A stretch of DNA of 64,000 nt, from NCBI GenBank assembly GCA_022036555.1, contig CM039120.1, positions 15,391,291 through 15,455,290 on the forward strand, written 5' to 3'. The notes below the pieces were generated by a model. It worked only from the letters and a program-made list of their open reading frames with translations. It was not told where the DNA came from and made no database searches. The DNA comes from Microstegium vimineum. Lineage: Eukaryota > Streptophyta > Magnoliopsida > Poales > Poaceae. How positions within the stretch are numbered: position 1 is the stretch's first letter; each line of letters opens with the position of its first letter. The translations under genes and the position numbers were made by a program. This document shows positions 9,281-22,091 of this stretch, piece by piece.

Positions 9281-12200
9281 GTCAATTACAAAGCCGGAGG
9301 GAGGCATTGGGTGCTTGATAGTGGTTGCACTCAACACATGACCGGTGATGGAAGGATGTTCAACTCAATCAACCAAGATAATACACAAGGTTTTGAGAGT
9401 ATCACTTTTGGTGACAATGGCAAAGGCAAGGTGAAAGGGCTTGTGAAGATTGCTATCTCCAATGATCTAAGAGTTAGCAATGTGCTTCTAGTGGAAAGGC
9501 TTGAGTTCAATCTATTGTCGGTTGCCCAATTATGTGATCTCGGTTTCAAGTGCATTTTTGGAGTGGAGGATGTGGAAATCATTAGTGTAGATGGTTCAAA
9601 CATGATATTCAAGGGATTTCGGTATGAGAACCTCTACCTAGTGGATTTCAATGCTAGTGAGACCCAACTTTCCACATGTCTCATCTCAAGATCTAGCATG
9701 GGTTGGTTATGGCATAGAAGGCTTGGACATGTTGGCATGAAGCAATTGAACAAGCTAATCAAGCATGATCTAGTGAAGGGCTTGAAAGATGTCACATTTG
9801 AGAATGACAAGCTATGTAGTGCATGTCAAGCTGGAAAGCAAGTTGGCAACACTCATCCAAAGAAGAGCATCATGAGTACAAGCAAAACTTTTGAGTTATT
9901 GCACATGGATCTCTTTGGGCCAACAACTTATATGAGCATTGGTGGCAATAAGTATGGATTTGTGATAGTGGATGACTTCACAAGATACACATGGGTATTC
10001 TTCTTGAGTGACAAGAGTGACACATTTGATATCTTCAAGTCATTTGTCAAGAGGTGCCAAAATGAGTTTGAAACAACTATCGAGAGAGTTAGAAGTGACA
10101 ATGGGAGTGAGTTCAAGAACACAAGAATTGAAGATCTTTGTGATGACTTTGGGATCAACCATCAATTCTCTCCAAAGTACACTCCTCAATCCAATGGGAT
10201 AGTTGAAAGGAAGAATAGAACTTTGATTGACATGACAAGATCAATGCTAAGTGAGTACAATGTTAGTGATTCTTTTTGGGCCGAAGCCATCAATACGGCT
10301 TGCTATTCTAGCAACCGTCTCTATTGTCATGGGATGCTTGAGAAGACTCCATATGAGCTATTGAATGGAAGAAAACCAAACATTGCCTACTTTAGGGTGT
10401 CTGGATGCAAGTGCTATATCTTGAAGAAGGGAACAAGGTTGAGCAAGTTTGAAAAGAAATGTGATGAGGGATTTCTACTTGGTTACTCAACTACTAGCAA
10501 GGCTTATAGAGTATGGAACTTGACTAGTGGAATTCTTGAGGAAGTGCATGATGTTGAATTTGATGAAACTCAAGGCTCTCAAGATGAAGAAGAAAACTTG
10601 GATGATGTGAGAGGTGACAAGTTTGTCAATGCTATGAAATATATGGATATTGGTGACATTAGACCAAGACAAGTCCAAGATGAAGATGAAGATCAAGTAA
10701 CCATTCCAAGTGATCAAGCTAGTGGTTCTCCAACTCAAGATCAAGAAAATGCAAGTGAAGATCAAGTTCAAGCTAGTTCATCATCTCAACCAAATGACAT
10801 CAACATACAAGTGCTCCAACCTACCAACATTGCAAGAGATCATCCTTTAGATCAAGTGATTGGAGGCATTCAAAGTGGTGTTCAAACAAGGTCAAGATTG
10901 GCTTCATTTTGTGATCATTATTCCTTTGTCTCATCATTTGAGCCAACCAAGATTGATGAAGCTTTGAAGGATGTTGATTGGATAAATGATATGCATGAAG
11001 AGCTCAACAACTTCACAAGAAATCAAGTTTGGGAATTGGTAGAAAGACCAAAGAAGCACAATGTCATTGGAATCAAATGGGTTTTCAAGAACAAGCAAGA
11101 TCAAGATGGAATAGTGGTGAGGAACAAAGCAAGACTAGTAGCTCAAGGTTACTCTCAAGTTGAAGGTCTTGACTTTGGGGAAACATATGCTCCGGTGGCA
11201 ATATTAGAGGTAATTAGAATACTATTGGCCTATGCTTCTGCACATAATATCAAGCTATATCAAATGGATGTCAAGAGTGCATTCCTAAATGGGTATATCA
11301 ATGAGGAGGTGTATGTTGAGCAACCACCCGGTTTTGAAGATGCTAATAAGCCCGACCATGTGTTCAAGCTCAAGAAGGCTCTCTATGGGTTGAAGCAAGC
11401 ACCTAGAACATGGTATGAGAGATTGAGAAGCTTTCTCCTCTCTAAAGGGTTCAAGATGGGATTGGTTGATACTACCCTATTCACCAAGAAGATTGGAAAT
11501 GACTTGTTCATTTTGCAAATCTATGTGGATGACATTATCTTTGGATCTTCAAATCAAGACTTTTGTGAAGAGTTTGGGGAGACGATGGCTAATGAATTTG
11601 AGATGTCAATGATTGGTGAACTTAGTTACTTCCTTGGACTACAAATCAAGCAATTGAAGAATGGTACATTTGTGAGTCAAGGCAAGTACATCAAAGATAT
11701 GATGAAGAAGTTTGGGCTAGAAGAAGCCAAAGGCATTAGTACTCCCATGGGGACTAATGGACATTTGGATAGTGACTCAAGTGGCATGATGATAGATCAA
11801 ACACTCTATCGGTCTATGATTGGAAGCTTACTATATGTGACCGCATCAAGATCGGATGTCATGTTTAGTGTATGCATGTGTGCAAGGTTTCAAGCATCTC
11901 CTAGATAGAGTCATTTGAAAGCCACAAAGAGGATATTGAGATATCTCAAACATACATAAGAGGTTGGACTATGGTTTCCAAAGGGGTCAAGATTTGAATT
12001 GATTGGATATTCGGACTCCGACTATGCGGGTTGCAAAGTTGATAGAAAGAGCACTAGTGGTACATGTCAAATGTTGGGAAGGTCACTAGTCTCATGGTCA
12101 TCCAAGAAGCAAAATAGTGTGACACTCTCTACCGCTGAAGCCGAATACATTAGTGCGGGGAGTTGTTGTGCACAACTATTGTGGATGAAAGCTACTTTGG

Positions 12201-12475
12201 AGGACTATGGAATTCAATTCAAGAAAGTCTCATTGCTTTGTGACAATGAAAGTGCGGTGAAGCTCACCAACAACCCCGTCCAACACTCAAGAACAAAGCA
12301 CATAGATGTGAGACATCACTTTATAAGAGATCATCAACAAAAGGGTGACATTTTCATTGACAATGTGGGCACCGATGATCAATTAGCCGACATATTCACC
12401 AAGCCACTTGATGAGAAGAGGTTTTGCAAGTTGAGGAATGAGTTGAACATCTTGAATTTCTCCAACATGAGTTGA
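9281..12475 (+). pseudogene. Copia pol (PR-INT-RT-RNase H), two internal stops
   Basis: The frame continues from gag. The order of domains is: protease with VLDSGCTQHMTGD at 9311-9350; the HHCC zinc region (WHRRLGH ... CSAC) near 9710-9830; integrase core with HMDLFGP, RSDNGSEF and GIVERKNRT supplying the D,D,E triad (about 9900-10220); reverse transcriptase with KARLVAQGYSQ, the FLNG region and the YVDDIIFGS active site near 11520; and RNase H with GYSDSDYAG and STAEAEYIS (12000-12160). Stops are at 11906-11908 and 11957-11959, both between RT and RNase H, with no frameshift. All catalytic residues I can check are present, so inactivation is recent. The final stop is at 12473. Confidence 0.95.
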
Positions 12476-13585
12476 TGCACCCCACCTATGACATGCCTCT
12501 ACTCCAACATAGCAAGGTACAATTGATTGACATATGCATTCATCCTTTGCTAGTCTTGTGTAGAAGCATATAGACATCACTCATGATAGGCTCATTCATG
12601 AAAAACAAATGTTTTCTATGGACATATGACATCACTATAGTTTCTATGAGTTGATTGATCTAAGTGATGGCATATGACATGTTGATAAGCTTGCAACCTC
12701 ACATGTTTAGTATAGAATGCTTATTCTTGTACTTAACCAACATGATCAAGATAACCATTGCAAGATGTGTGAAAAAGCTTGTCCATGGTTTAAACCGTGT
12801 TAAGTATCTAGGACAAGTAATTTAGGTTGAATATAATTTGATAATTCACCCCATTCTTTTCTACATTGACTTGATAAACAAATCTCTCTAAGTATCCTCA
12901 AGTGATACAGGTTACTACAAGTGGTTTCCTTTGTGGTAATGTGTGACAAAGGGGGAGAAATTGTGTTAAAATGATAGTAAAAGGGGGAGAAATAAGATTT
13001 TTGGAAAATGAAAAATTAAAATTTGAGCACACAAGTAGGGGGAGCAAGCCTATGAACAATTTGTTGCATTTCTATGTGCATTCACTCATATGCTTGTTTG
13101 CATTGAAGTTATAGTACTTTTTCAAGTGGTTTCTTGCTTGTGTGGTGCATGACTAGTTGTAATCTTGATTGATGATTTGATCACTAGCATTCATAGGAAG
13201 TTAGCTAGATATCCTATTTTGTTTATAGTATGTAATCCTTGTGGTGTCAAGCTAACCATGTTGCTAAGGGTGAAATGATAGGCGCACTTCGATTGGTATC
13301 ACGCTTCAAAGGTCTATTCTTTAAACCTTAGCATCATGTCATAGTTTGTTAGTTGTTCACCCCTCCAAAAGTTCTATCTAAGCATGTGTGCAAAGCTTGA
13401 GTCATATTCATAGAAGTGCACACATGTAGGGGAGTTAACACTATCAAACCAACTTGGAAATGATTGGCCACTTTCTTTTATAATCATATCTTCCAAGTGG
13501 TGTCAAGCATTTCAAAGTTGAAAACAAAATCATATTTCATATCATTTATATATGGGTTGTCATCAATTAACAAAAAGGGGGAGAT
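12476..13585 (+). other. Copia 3' untranslated region with multiple polypurine tracts
   Basis: A 1.1-kb gene-free region between pol and the 3' LTR. Polypurine tracts built on AAAGGGGGAGA occur near 12948-12960 and 12979-12990, a weaker one near 13034-13044, and the functional one at 13572-13584 directly before the LTR. Several tracts in this position are characteristic of Sireviruses. Plus-strand DNA synthesis would start from the last one. Confidence 0.85.
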
Positions 13586-15468
13586 TGAAAGATCTCTAGT
13601 GTTTTGGATAATTGATGAAACCTAAGTACTATCCTAACTCTAAGTGGATGAGTAGGTTAAGTACACAATATGAAGAGAAAAAGAGACAAGTGATGGAGCA
13701 AAGGAGGCTAAGGAGAAAACTAGCAAAGGTTCCACACTTTGAGGAGAAGAGAAGAGGAGGAGTCCCTAAAGCTTTTCAAGGCAAAGGTATACTAGGGCTT
13801 TTCTATTTTGGTGATCAAGGCACCTAGTGGGTGTGATCACATTTAGGATAGGTAACCGTACTATGAAGAGGGGAAAATAGTTAGTGGTTACACCTATCAA
13901 GTGCCATTAGGAGTTCATCCATTGCATTGCATCTAAATCCTAATGAGAAACCTTGTAAAACTTGTTAAAATATGTCACACATATGCACAAGTCAGTGAAA
14001 CACTTGGTGGTGGCACATGAGAAGCAAGGGAAACAAAAGAGAAGATGAAGCAACTCAAGACAGAGCGTCAGACTAGTTTTTCTTAGGGACTCCGAACCAA
14101 GGCGAGTGGTCCGGTGGCTACTCCTAGCATCGGCGTCCAGGCAAAGAAGCGTCGGACCAGTGGCGAAGTGACGCTCCGGACCATGGACGAGTGGTCCGGA
14201 GGCTCGATCAAAATTCAGCAGAAGACAAAGACATGCGTCGGACCACTCGGCATGGTCCGGTGGTGAGGTCCGACGGAGAGGTCCGGAGCTCAGGTGCTCG
14301 CTGGATGAAACGATCAAGGCTCGGTGAAGGCTCCGGACCACTCTGCTTAGTCCGGTGGACTAGTCCGGATGTGAGGTCCGGTGCTCGGGTGCGTACTGGA
14401 CTCTGACTTTGGCTAAGGCCAAAGCGTCGGACCAAGGCGTCGGACCAAAGCGAGTGGTCAGACGGTGCCTGTTTCAGCGCGCCAACGATCAGAATTCAAA
14501 GCGTCGGACCACTCGCTATGGTCCGACGTTGATCACAGGAAGTGGCCCGGTGGCTACGTTTTCAGCTCCAAAAAGGAAAAACGGCTAGTTTCTTTGAGGA
14601 GGCTATATAGGGCTATGTGACTGGTTCTAGGAACTACTCTTGCACATTTGGCTAATAGCATACTCTTGTGAGAAAACCACACACACTCCCACTCATCTCT
14701 CTAGTTGATTGTTCATCCATGTGAGAAGATAGAGTGATCAAGTGCATTGCATGAGTGATTCATCTTAGTGGCACTTGGGAGTTGATACCGCTGCTAGTTT
14801 CTTGTTACTCTTGGTGATTGCCTTCACCCAGACGGTTTGGAGCAAGCGGTGTGGATTCGAGAAGCTTGGTGATTGTGCTTCGTCGACCACAAGTGAAGAT
14901 TGTGAGGGTTCTTGTGCCTTCCTCGCGGGAGATCGCAAAGGTAACTCTAGTGGATTGCGCGTGTCTTGGAGAGCCCTTATCTTGTGTTGGTTGTGAGGCA
15001 CCCGGTGACGGGTTTGGCGTGTGATGCCAATTACCTCTTGAACCTCCAAGTAAGTGAGTCGACACAACAAGGACGTAGCTAGTGGGAAAACTAGCGAACC
15101 TTGGTGAAAAATCAAGTGTCAACTTCTTGGGTCATCCTTGTGATTGATTGGTGATCTTGGTGATCTCATTGTGATTGGCTCAATCCTCTACTCGGTGGTA
15201 AAATCAGCTCTCCCTCCTTTGCATTTACCTTATTCATATTTGTTTAATATATTAGGTTGTGCCTAGAGGGCAACTAGTCTTGAGTAGGATTTGAGTGATC
15301 CTAGAACTATTAGAGTAGCAATTGTGGTAGGAGGCTTCGCATCCCTTAGTTTGCTAGTGCTAGTCTAAGCTTCGCCATCATGCTATCTAACTTGTTGTTG
15401 AGTTTGTTTTTAGATTTTGAGTTTAGGCTATTTACCCCCCCCCATCTAGCCTTGGATAGGACCTAACA
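13586..15468 (+). repeat. 3' LTR of the copia element, full length
   Basis: The LTR starts TGAAAG directly after the polypurine tract and ends CTAACA; it is 1883 bp. It contains the TATA box at 14604-14610, the 10-bp inverted repeat at 14502-14528 and the repeated GTCGGACCA motif. The flanking bases are gtgcg; no partner duplication can be tested because the 5' end of the element is lost. Confidence 0.94.
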
Positions 15469-15775
15469 GTGCGCCACCCAGCCTGTGGTCACGCCAGATC
15501 GAGCTCCGCCGCTCTAGTTCCCTCATCGACTTGACACGCTGACCCCGCCACGCCTCTGCCTCCACCTCATCGACGATTCACGGGCTCATCAATGTCGTTG
15601 GTTATATTTATTAGATTGATTTGAGAAGTTGTTGTCCTATTAAGGTAGTATGATTTGGATTTGTATGGTAATCGTATTTGAGACTTACCTTATTTGGGAC
15701 AGGAGGCCTAAGCTAGTTGAAGCAACCGAGTGACTCACGTATTTTATTAATATTTGTATTTGGATTTAACTCAGA
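15469..15775. other. Short intergenic stretch
   Basis: The first ~130 bp is GC-rich and the rest A+T-rich. I see no gene, repeat unit or element end here. It is the right flank of the copia insertion. Confidence 0.4.
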
Positions 15776-16040
15776 TCAAACTCAATTTTGGTAAGTTTGA
15801 AGTGACAACTTGTATTGTAGTAGAACACAATCCAAATAGACATAGACGAACATTCATGGAGTTAGTTAGGGAAAGACGGACTAAAAAATAGGTAAGTTTC
15901 AAGTTACAACTCGTATTGGAGTAGAACATAATCCAAATAGACATAGACAAACATTCATGGAGTGAGTTATTTAGGGAAATACGGACCAAAAAATAGGCTG
16001 AAATTTTGCCTCTTTATTAATATATAGGTATAGATATAGA
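15776..16040 (-). mobile_element. Helitron 5' end (fragment) with a ~110-bp tandem duplication
   Basis: Read on the minus strand, this begins with TC at 16040 followed by TATATCTATACC, the same terminus as at 17372 and near 40682. Inside, a ~110-bp segment is present twice (about 15785-15895 and 15896-15985), each with GTAGAACAnAATCCAAATAGACATAG on the plus strand. The 3' end of this element was not found, so it is a fragment or its left part is too diverged to see. Confidence 0.5.
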
Positions 16041-17372
16041 CTAGCAAATATGCTCATGCGTTGCAACGGGAGAATTAAATTTTTGAACAATATTACAAAA
16101 TGATAACATAAATAATTCATATCTACTTACTTTTTTGCTTTTATAATTTAGTTAGATAACCGTCGTATTCATAATATAATATAAGTTAATGTTGATAATT
16201 AATAACAATGTCCTATTAAACTTATATTGTATTAAAATACACCTTGGTATATTTTTCCTTTAGTTGCAAAGCACAAAAATAATTAGATTTAAATATAACA
16301 TAATTTTAATTTTCTATACTCCCAGTGTGTATCTATAACTCAATATCACCTTTGTAGCTTTTTTGACGCATCATATCAACTTCCATAATTTTTTTTTGTC
16401 GATAAGGGTTCCCTTGATTTTTCACATGACAATCCTCGTCAGAAATTACATAAATTCATTTGTTCATATTTAATTAGACAATATATGCAATTATATTCTA
16501 TTTTACTGTAATATTTCACTTATTGTATGGAACTAGAAGCCTTTTGAAAAAAAACATTTGACAAAATAGATTCTCCGTCTATTGAAAAAGAGAAATTATC
16601 ATTAGTACCCTCTTATTTTTTTTATCTATTTATTCATTTTCCCCTTTTCGTTCTTATTTTTTCCTATCCTTTTCTCTACGTTATCCTTATCCAGTCTCTC
16701 TTGTTTAACGCGGCATGCCTGCATCGCTCATGGGCTCCGCATCGCTATTGCCGGCGGCCTCTCCACACCGTCCCCACGCCGCCTCGGAGGAGTGCCAGCA
16801 TTCGCCCCTCCCAGCGCCGGCCTCGGCCTTGCCGTCGCAGAGCCTCCTCTTCTCCTCTAGTGGCGGCGTCCATGCCGGCCTCCCCATGGTTGTCGTCTCA
16901 CCCGACATCTCCCCTTCCAGCGCCGGCCGGAGGCCACTGCCTCACCGTCGTGGAGAGGAGCCTGCGCCAGCATCTGCCCCCAGCGCCGCCTTTGCCCTTG
17001 CCCTTGCCCTTGCATATACCCCCAAGGGAGGCCATACCAAGAAATTTTGCCTTTTTATTTTGAAAAAAGATTTTTTCATTCCTTATATTTTTTTATCTAA
17101 ATTAGGATTAGGATTTATTCTATTCAGGTTACTTAGAATCTAGACATCTTCGATTTGGATTAGGAGTCCGGTCACACATACATGACTCAATTCGTTTGAA
17201 ATTGGATAGGACTCTTGGGTTCGTATTGTAGTAGAACACAATCCATATAAAAATAGACACAGACGAATATTCATTAAGTTAGCTAGGAAAAGACAGACAA
17301 ATAAAACGGCTAAAATTTTGGCTCTTTATTAATAGGTATAGATATAGATATAGATATAGATATAGATATAGA
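16041..17372 (-). mobile_element. Helitron, non-autonomous, 1332 bp
   Basis: The minus strand ends in CTAG (16041-16044) preceded by the short-stem palindromic sequence CCGTTGCAACGCA found in grass Helitron 3' ends. The plus-strand base before CTAG is A, as required for insertion between A and T. Its 5' end (TC on the minus strand) is at 17372 and shares its terminal ~250 bp with the elements on either side. The interior is A+T-rich except for a GC-rich island at about 16690-17040, which looks like a captured gene fragment. No Rep/helicase is present, so it depends on an autonomous relative. Confidence 0.65.
16701..17063 (+). other. GC-rich island inside a Helitron, possible captured exon
   Basis: Two overlapping open frames (from 16701 and 16715) encode Pro/Ser/Ala/Arg-rich sequence with no motif I recognise. 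The block stands out from A+T-rich surroundings by base composition. Helitrons of grasses often carry such gene pieces. Without a database comparison I cannot name a parent gene, and it may not be coding. Confidence 0.3.
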
Positions 17373-17480
17373 CTAGCAAACGTGTCCGTGCGTTGCAACG
17401 GGAAAAAATTACCGAAGAGAGGCAATGGATGTGGACAAACTTTTTTTTTTAACTTTTGAGATGCTTTAATTTGTTGGACA

Positions 17481-17485
17481 GTTGG
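17481..17485. repeat. Target-site duplication GTTGG (left copy) of the Tat-like element
   Basis: GTTGG directly precedes TGTCGG of the left LTR. The identical pentamer follows the right LTR at 39973-39977. A perfect 5-bp duplication 22.5 kb apart shows that everything between belongs to one insertion and its later passengers. Confidence 0.9.
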
Positions 17486-17815
17486 TGTCGGTGTCTAAAA
17501 TGGCGGAGTCTAGACGGCCAACGAGTAAATTTCTAAGCGTGTCGGAGTTCAGATGGTTACGCTCGGAGAACACGGAGGTTTATACTGGTTGGGGCACGAA
17601 CGCTCTACGTCCAGTGTATTGCGGGGTTGTATTACCGAGCGCGGAGAGCTCGTAGGGGGAGCTACAAGCTTTGGTGAGAGAGGTGAGGTTGTCCCCAGGT
17701 CTCGTGTGCGTATGAGGTTCTTGGTTCTGGTGAGTGCTCGGGTGTGTGCGAGTTTGAGTGTGTGTGAATGAGTGTTGAAATGTCGAGAGAGCGAGATTGG
17801 GGGTCCATTCCCTCC

Positions 17816-17822
17816 CTTTATA
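17816..17822 (-). promoter_or_regulatory. TATA box of the Tat-like left LTR
   Basis: The minus strand reads TATAAAG within CGTATAAAGGGAGG. The same site occurs in the right LTR at 29676-29682. Transcription would start about 30 bp downstream, toward lower coordinates, which suits the minus-strand gag when fired from the right LTR. Confidence 0.65.
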
Positions 17823-18397
17823 CGTAGGGAGAGATGGAGGAGTACAGTAGAGAGAGAGGGGGAGTGACGTGGGCCCGGCTTGGGCTGCTGCCGAAGTAAG
17901 CCTTTGTCTTCATCATGTCTTCCTTCCTGAGGAAGATTACGCCAGTAGACGCATGTCCGAGTCCTGTTCATCCTTGTCGAGCTGTAGCCATACGCCTTGT
18001 GATCGGGAAACCTGTTGTTCCCCTTTCCGGGTATGGGCGGAGGTTGGTCGCACAGGACCAGGCACCCCCGCGTCCCGTCATACAAGGCTTGATGACACCC
18101 TAATCCCTGTTGGGGTGTCCGTCGGAGACATGGCGTGGATAACACGCGCGGAAGTTGTCGGTTAGGCAGCACAGGACCCTGTACCGCAGGGTGAACAGAA
18201 GTCAGCATCGTGGCTCATGCCTTGAACCCCATCCCTGAGGACGAAGCGTATTGTGGACCTTTTGACTATGTGGGCTAGGGCGCCCCAGGCTGTGTATGGC
18301 AATGAGACCTCCGAGGGCGAGGGTCGTCACAGATGACGTTTGCTGGGCACGGACGGGGCAGGAGAGCCCCTGAGGGTTGGCGGCGGCGCGGGCGATG

Positions 18398-18549
18398 CCA
18401 CCTTGGCTCGGGCGAGGCGGAAGAGCCCCCGAGGGTTGATGACGTCACGGGCGACACCACCTTGGCTCGGGTGAGGCGGAGGAGCCCCCGAAGGCAGATG
18501 ACGTCACGGGCGATGCCACCTTGGATCGGGCGAGGCGGAGGAGCCCCTT
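18398..18549. repeat. 59-bp tandem repeats with TGACGTCA, left LTR
   Basis: Units start CCACCTTGGCTCGGG at 18398, 18457 and 18516, a period of exactly 59 bp; the last is partial. Two units carry the palindrome TGACGTCA (18440-18447 and 18499-18506), a perfect binding site for bZIP/TGA-type factors. The right LTR has five units. Copy-number change between two LTRs that were identical at insertion shows that the array still slips. Confidence 0.85.
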
Positions 18550-18612
18550 GATGGTGGTTTTTGTTTTTGTAGAGTCTGGTAATTTGGGTACCCTATTTCT
18601 GGGTATCCGACA

Positions 18613-21030
18613 GTAGCCCCCGAGCCTTCGATGTAGTGAGGACTACACCGGAGGCTTCCGAGAGCGTTTTATGGTGGTTTGGTTCGATTCTGCGTATTCC
18701 GGTGGGTGCACGTGAGCGCACCCACCGGGTGTAGCCCCCGAGGCCTTAGGAGGGAGATTTTTCCTCCTAAGGGCTTATTCGGAAGACTTCTACAGTGCTT
18801 GACCCTTCGCTTCCTCCACGAGGCGGAGGGAGAGAGAGAGAGAGCTGCTCCGCGCGTCAGGGCCAGACCTCCGGTCGCACGCTAGCCCTGGCATGGGTGG
18901 CACTGTTGGTCTCGGGCTGACGCACCTTGAGATGATGAGTCGGCTCTGCGCCGCGCTGTCTTTCGGCCTGTACGGTCGATTGACCGGTCGAAGATTTGTT
19001 TGTCGGATTCCGGAGTCTGACTGCGCCCCCTTTCCCTGTAGCCCAAAAGCGAACGTGTCGTGTCTTTCCCGTTCGAGGAGTGGTGCCAGAGCACTGCTCG
19101 CTCTGCGGTCCAGACTCTGAACGGCGTGCCCTGAGCCTGCAGTCTGCTTGGCCATTTATAGCCTCGCTGCACGACTGCGCCCCCTTAAAGTGGGCGTCGT
19201 CGAACAATGCAATGTGGTTGGGCGGTGGGGCTGTAGCTTCATGGGCCGGTTGTCACATGAGTGCCCTGGCGGGCTATAAATAGGGGCGGCCGCCTGTGGG
19301 GAAGCACACATCCTCACAGCATGGCTTGCCCTAAGTTCTTCCTCCGAGGTCCTGTCGGAGAGCCCTCCGAGCCGCCCTGACGGACGGCCTTTTGAGAGCA
19401 AAACCGGATTCAGAGGAAATTCTGCGTTGGGAGTGGGTTCATTCCCTTTTGCCCCGTGGCAGGATTGAGAGGAAGCTCTGCGAGATGCGTGTAGCTTTCC
19501 CTTATCCTAACCACTGGTGGAGCGAAAGTTTGTGAACACCCCCTGCACGAATCGCTCCCTAGGATGAAGGGCGTAGGATCCGTCCCTTTCGCGGAATGGC
19601 CCCTGCTCTCCGTCCCGAGGGAGTCGATGTTGTGCGATCCCTCTCCAGAGTCCTTGGTCATGGAGCAGCTGGGCGACTTAGCTGTAAAGTGCCCGACTAA
19701 CTCTGGAGAAGGGGCGCGACCCGGGGCTTCCTGAAGACGGGGCGACGGCCGTGCCTCAACCCGTCTGATCGAAGTGGCCTACGGGTCGTGACGTCACCGT
19801 ATGACACGATATCGTATGTCAGGTAGGTGTTTCCCAGGCCTCGCGGCTGGGTCACCTGACCTTGATATACGGCTGCGTCCGTCAGCGGTGTGATAACCAA
19901 TGGGGGCGCCCCGTGGGCGCCCTTAGCTTTTGGCCTCTTGGCCTGGGAGTTCCCTTCAGTCCACTTTTTTTTGTTTTTGGTGTCTGACAATAGGGCTCGT
20001 CCCTTATGGCTCTCGGAGAGCATGTAATCCCTACAAGGGTCAGTTTCATAGATTTATCAAAAATAAGGAGAGACTGTTTGGGTTTACCTATACGGGCCTC
20101 CGACGCGTGAGGCTTGCCCCGTGGTGCGACGCTAGTCACCGAGTCTTTACTCGATGTAAAGAAAATTGTCTCGGTTCTGTTTCGTATTTTTGGGTTCGTT
20201 CCCCACGCATCTCTCCGCAAGAAGGGGGAATATGAGCCGAACCATGCTATCCTCGAAGCGGACGAACCATGGCTGCTCGTCGAGTTTCTATCGGGCAAAT
20301 CTGAGTGGGGTGCTCGGTTCCCGTTCGATGGGGTTCCGGTTGGTGGCTCATGTCGTGGCTCACCCCAAATCATTTCATATAGTAGCCGGGTCCGTTCGGT
20401 GGGTCCCGAGGGCCTGTTGCCTTCCTTCGGTAGGAATACCATAAACCAATCATCCGTAAGACGGACTCAAATACGAAATCTGGGAATGACCTTGGCATCC
20501 GATTGCCTGGCTAATGACCGCTAGCGTGTCCATTCCCTATTCGCCCCTCGCTCTGTTGTCCTGAGGCGGCCGTTTCAAACCCCGTTGGGCCGACCTTCGT
20601 AACTCTAGACCATAGTGGGCCGTCGGGGCGTCTATAGCCTTTATCCCTTTTGGCTTACCTGGGCCCATGGTCCGTCGCCGTTTGATGCGCCACGTGCGTG
20701 TACCTCCGACCTCCGCGTGAGTCGGCCGAGTCGGGGGCTCTCCCGAGACGCTCTCGCGCTCGTGAGGCGCGGGCCCGGGCCGGGGACGCGTGGGCGAAAT
20801 CTGTGCGCACGGCGCGGTGGACCCGGGGTAGATCCTGCAATGATGAATACAAGATACGAATCGGAACGAGGGAAAAAGGCGAGTGGTGTCAGTTACCTGC
20901 CGTTACGCGCGGCTCCCGGTATTCCAGCGTACAGTGGAGTGGATCGTGACCGAGCGGCTACATTTAATGCGACTCGGGTCGTGTGGTCGTGCTCGTGGAG
21001 GGCCGTGGACGCGTCGCTCCACCTTCCAGC
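18613..21030. other. Tat-like element: polypurine tract and long 3' untranslated region
   Basis: Directly after the LTR the minus strand reads a G-rich tract (GGCTCGGGGGCTAC), the polypurine tract. A similar GTAGCCCCCGAG recurs at 18731. Two hairpin-forming inverted repeats follow: 11-bp arms at 18699-18709 and 18718-18728 around a CACGTG, and one at about 18741-18772. A plus-strand TATAAATA at 19275-19282 is followed by an ATG at 19321 with only a short frame. I see no gene in this stretch despite many short GC-driven open frames. Confidence 0.6.
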
Positions 21031-21035
21031 CCCTC

Positions 21036-21045
21036 ATATATATCC
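21036..21045 (+). promoter_or_regulatory. Possible promoter of the antisense ORF
   Basis: A CATATATATC box lies about 165 bp upstream of ATG 21207, followed by a GC-rich leader containing AGCTAGGGTTCGCG, a sequence style common in plant 5' untranslated regions. Position and orientation suit the antisense ORF. This is inference from sequence alone. Confidence 0.4.
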
Positions 21046-22091
21046 GTACGCCGCGTCGCCGCCCGGGGCTCTGCACTGTTCGGCCTTTTTTTCGCCGCTT
21101 CGTCTTGTTCGCGCCAAATTCTCTGAAGCTAGGGTTCGCGTCGTAGTGCGTTCATCTTAGCCACTCCTTGCCCCACGCCGCGTGCCTCTTCCCGGGTGGA
21201 TTTCCGATGGTCGGAGTAACTCCGGAGAAGAGCTGGCCCCGGTGTGAGGCTGAGTACGAGCCAGCGCTTGCGCTGGTGGATGCGGGGATGCTGCACCCGG
21301 AGCTCTCTGCCGACAACGACGCCGAATGGATCGTCCCCACTGGTGTCGAGAGGCCAGATCCTGCCGTTCCACAAGCGCGGGTTTGGGACGCCGCCATCTC
21401 GCTTCTTCCGGGGGATCCTTCACCACTACGGGATTGAGGCTCAGAACCTCAATCCCAACTCCGTCCTCCACCTCACGGCCTTCGCGGCTACGTCGGAGGG
21501 GATGCTGGCGACGGAGCCGGACTTCAACTTGTGGAGGTTCTTCTTCAAGGCGATGGCGTTCATCCTTCATTCCGGAGGGGTGAGACGGGTTCCGTCGAGC
21601 GGAGGGTGCGCCATCAGTCTCCGTTCCTCCAACTCCCACCTTTACATGCCGACGCGGACGAGCTCGTCCAACCGGGGATGGCACTCACAGTGGTTCTACA
21701 TTCGGAACCACCCCGAGGCGCCACTGCCGGAGTACAAGGACCGTCGTTTTGCCGAAGAGCTTCCCAGCTGGAACGACAACCTGACCCAGAGGAACTTGCG
21801 GGGATAGCGCCCTACATCCGGAGCTTGGGGTGGCTCCGTGACGCGGAGCTTAAACTTTTGGGTGTCGTCACACAATTCCTGTAGCGTCGGGTGCTCCCGC
21901 TCATGGCGCGGGTGCGTGCGCTGCACGACATGGTTCCAGGGGCATTGCATGAGTGGTCTGCCATGGAGGAGGTGGATCTGGAGCTCGCGGACGCGGTCGA
22001 AGTCGCCCGGAGGCTGCTCGGTGATGCCCTGGATGAGGATGGTGCTTACCGTTGTCCTTCGATGCACCCTGACCTCAACTTCATTGAGCTG

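Larger units (their letters stand above)
5761..15468 (+). mobile_element. Sirevirus-like Ty1/copia retrotransposon, 5' LTR truncated
   Basis: The element has two LTRs, a TGGTATCAGAGC primer-binding site directly after the 5' LTR, gag and pol in copia order (PR-INT-RT-RH), several polypurine tracts in the 3' untranslated region and a final tract abutting the 3' LTR. Multiple polypurine tracts and this primer site are hallmarks of the Sirevirus/Maximus branch. The LTRs differ at about 16 positions plus one indel over 1.42 kb by eye, so insertion is recent. The element is no longer autonomous: gag has an internal stop and pol has two. The 5' LTR lacks its first ~458 bp, so no target-site duplication can be recovered. 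Confidence 0.95.
17486..18612 (-). repeat. Left (3') LTR of the Tat-like element, 1127 bp
   Basis: On the plus strand it runs from TGTCGG to CCGACA. The match with 29348-30379 plus 39757-39972 is continuous. It contains three units of a 59-bp tandem repeat (18398-18549 region) against five in the right LTR. On the element's own strand, U3 starts at 18612, so these repeats lie in U3 upstream of the TATA box. Confidence 0.9.

Noticed and set aside
19882..20524. Overlapping open frames of 136-186 codons on both strands in the Tat-like 3' untranslated region
   Set aside because: No motif, no splice signals and no similarity; they lie between polypurine tract and antisense ORF where no gene is expected.
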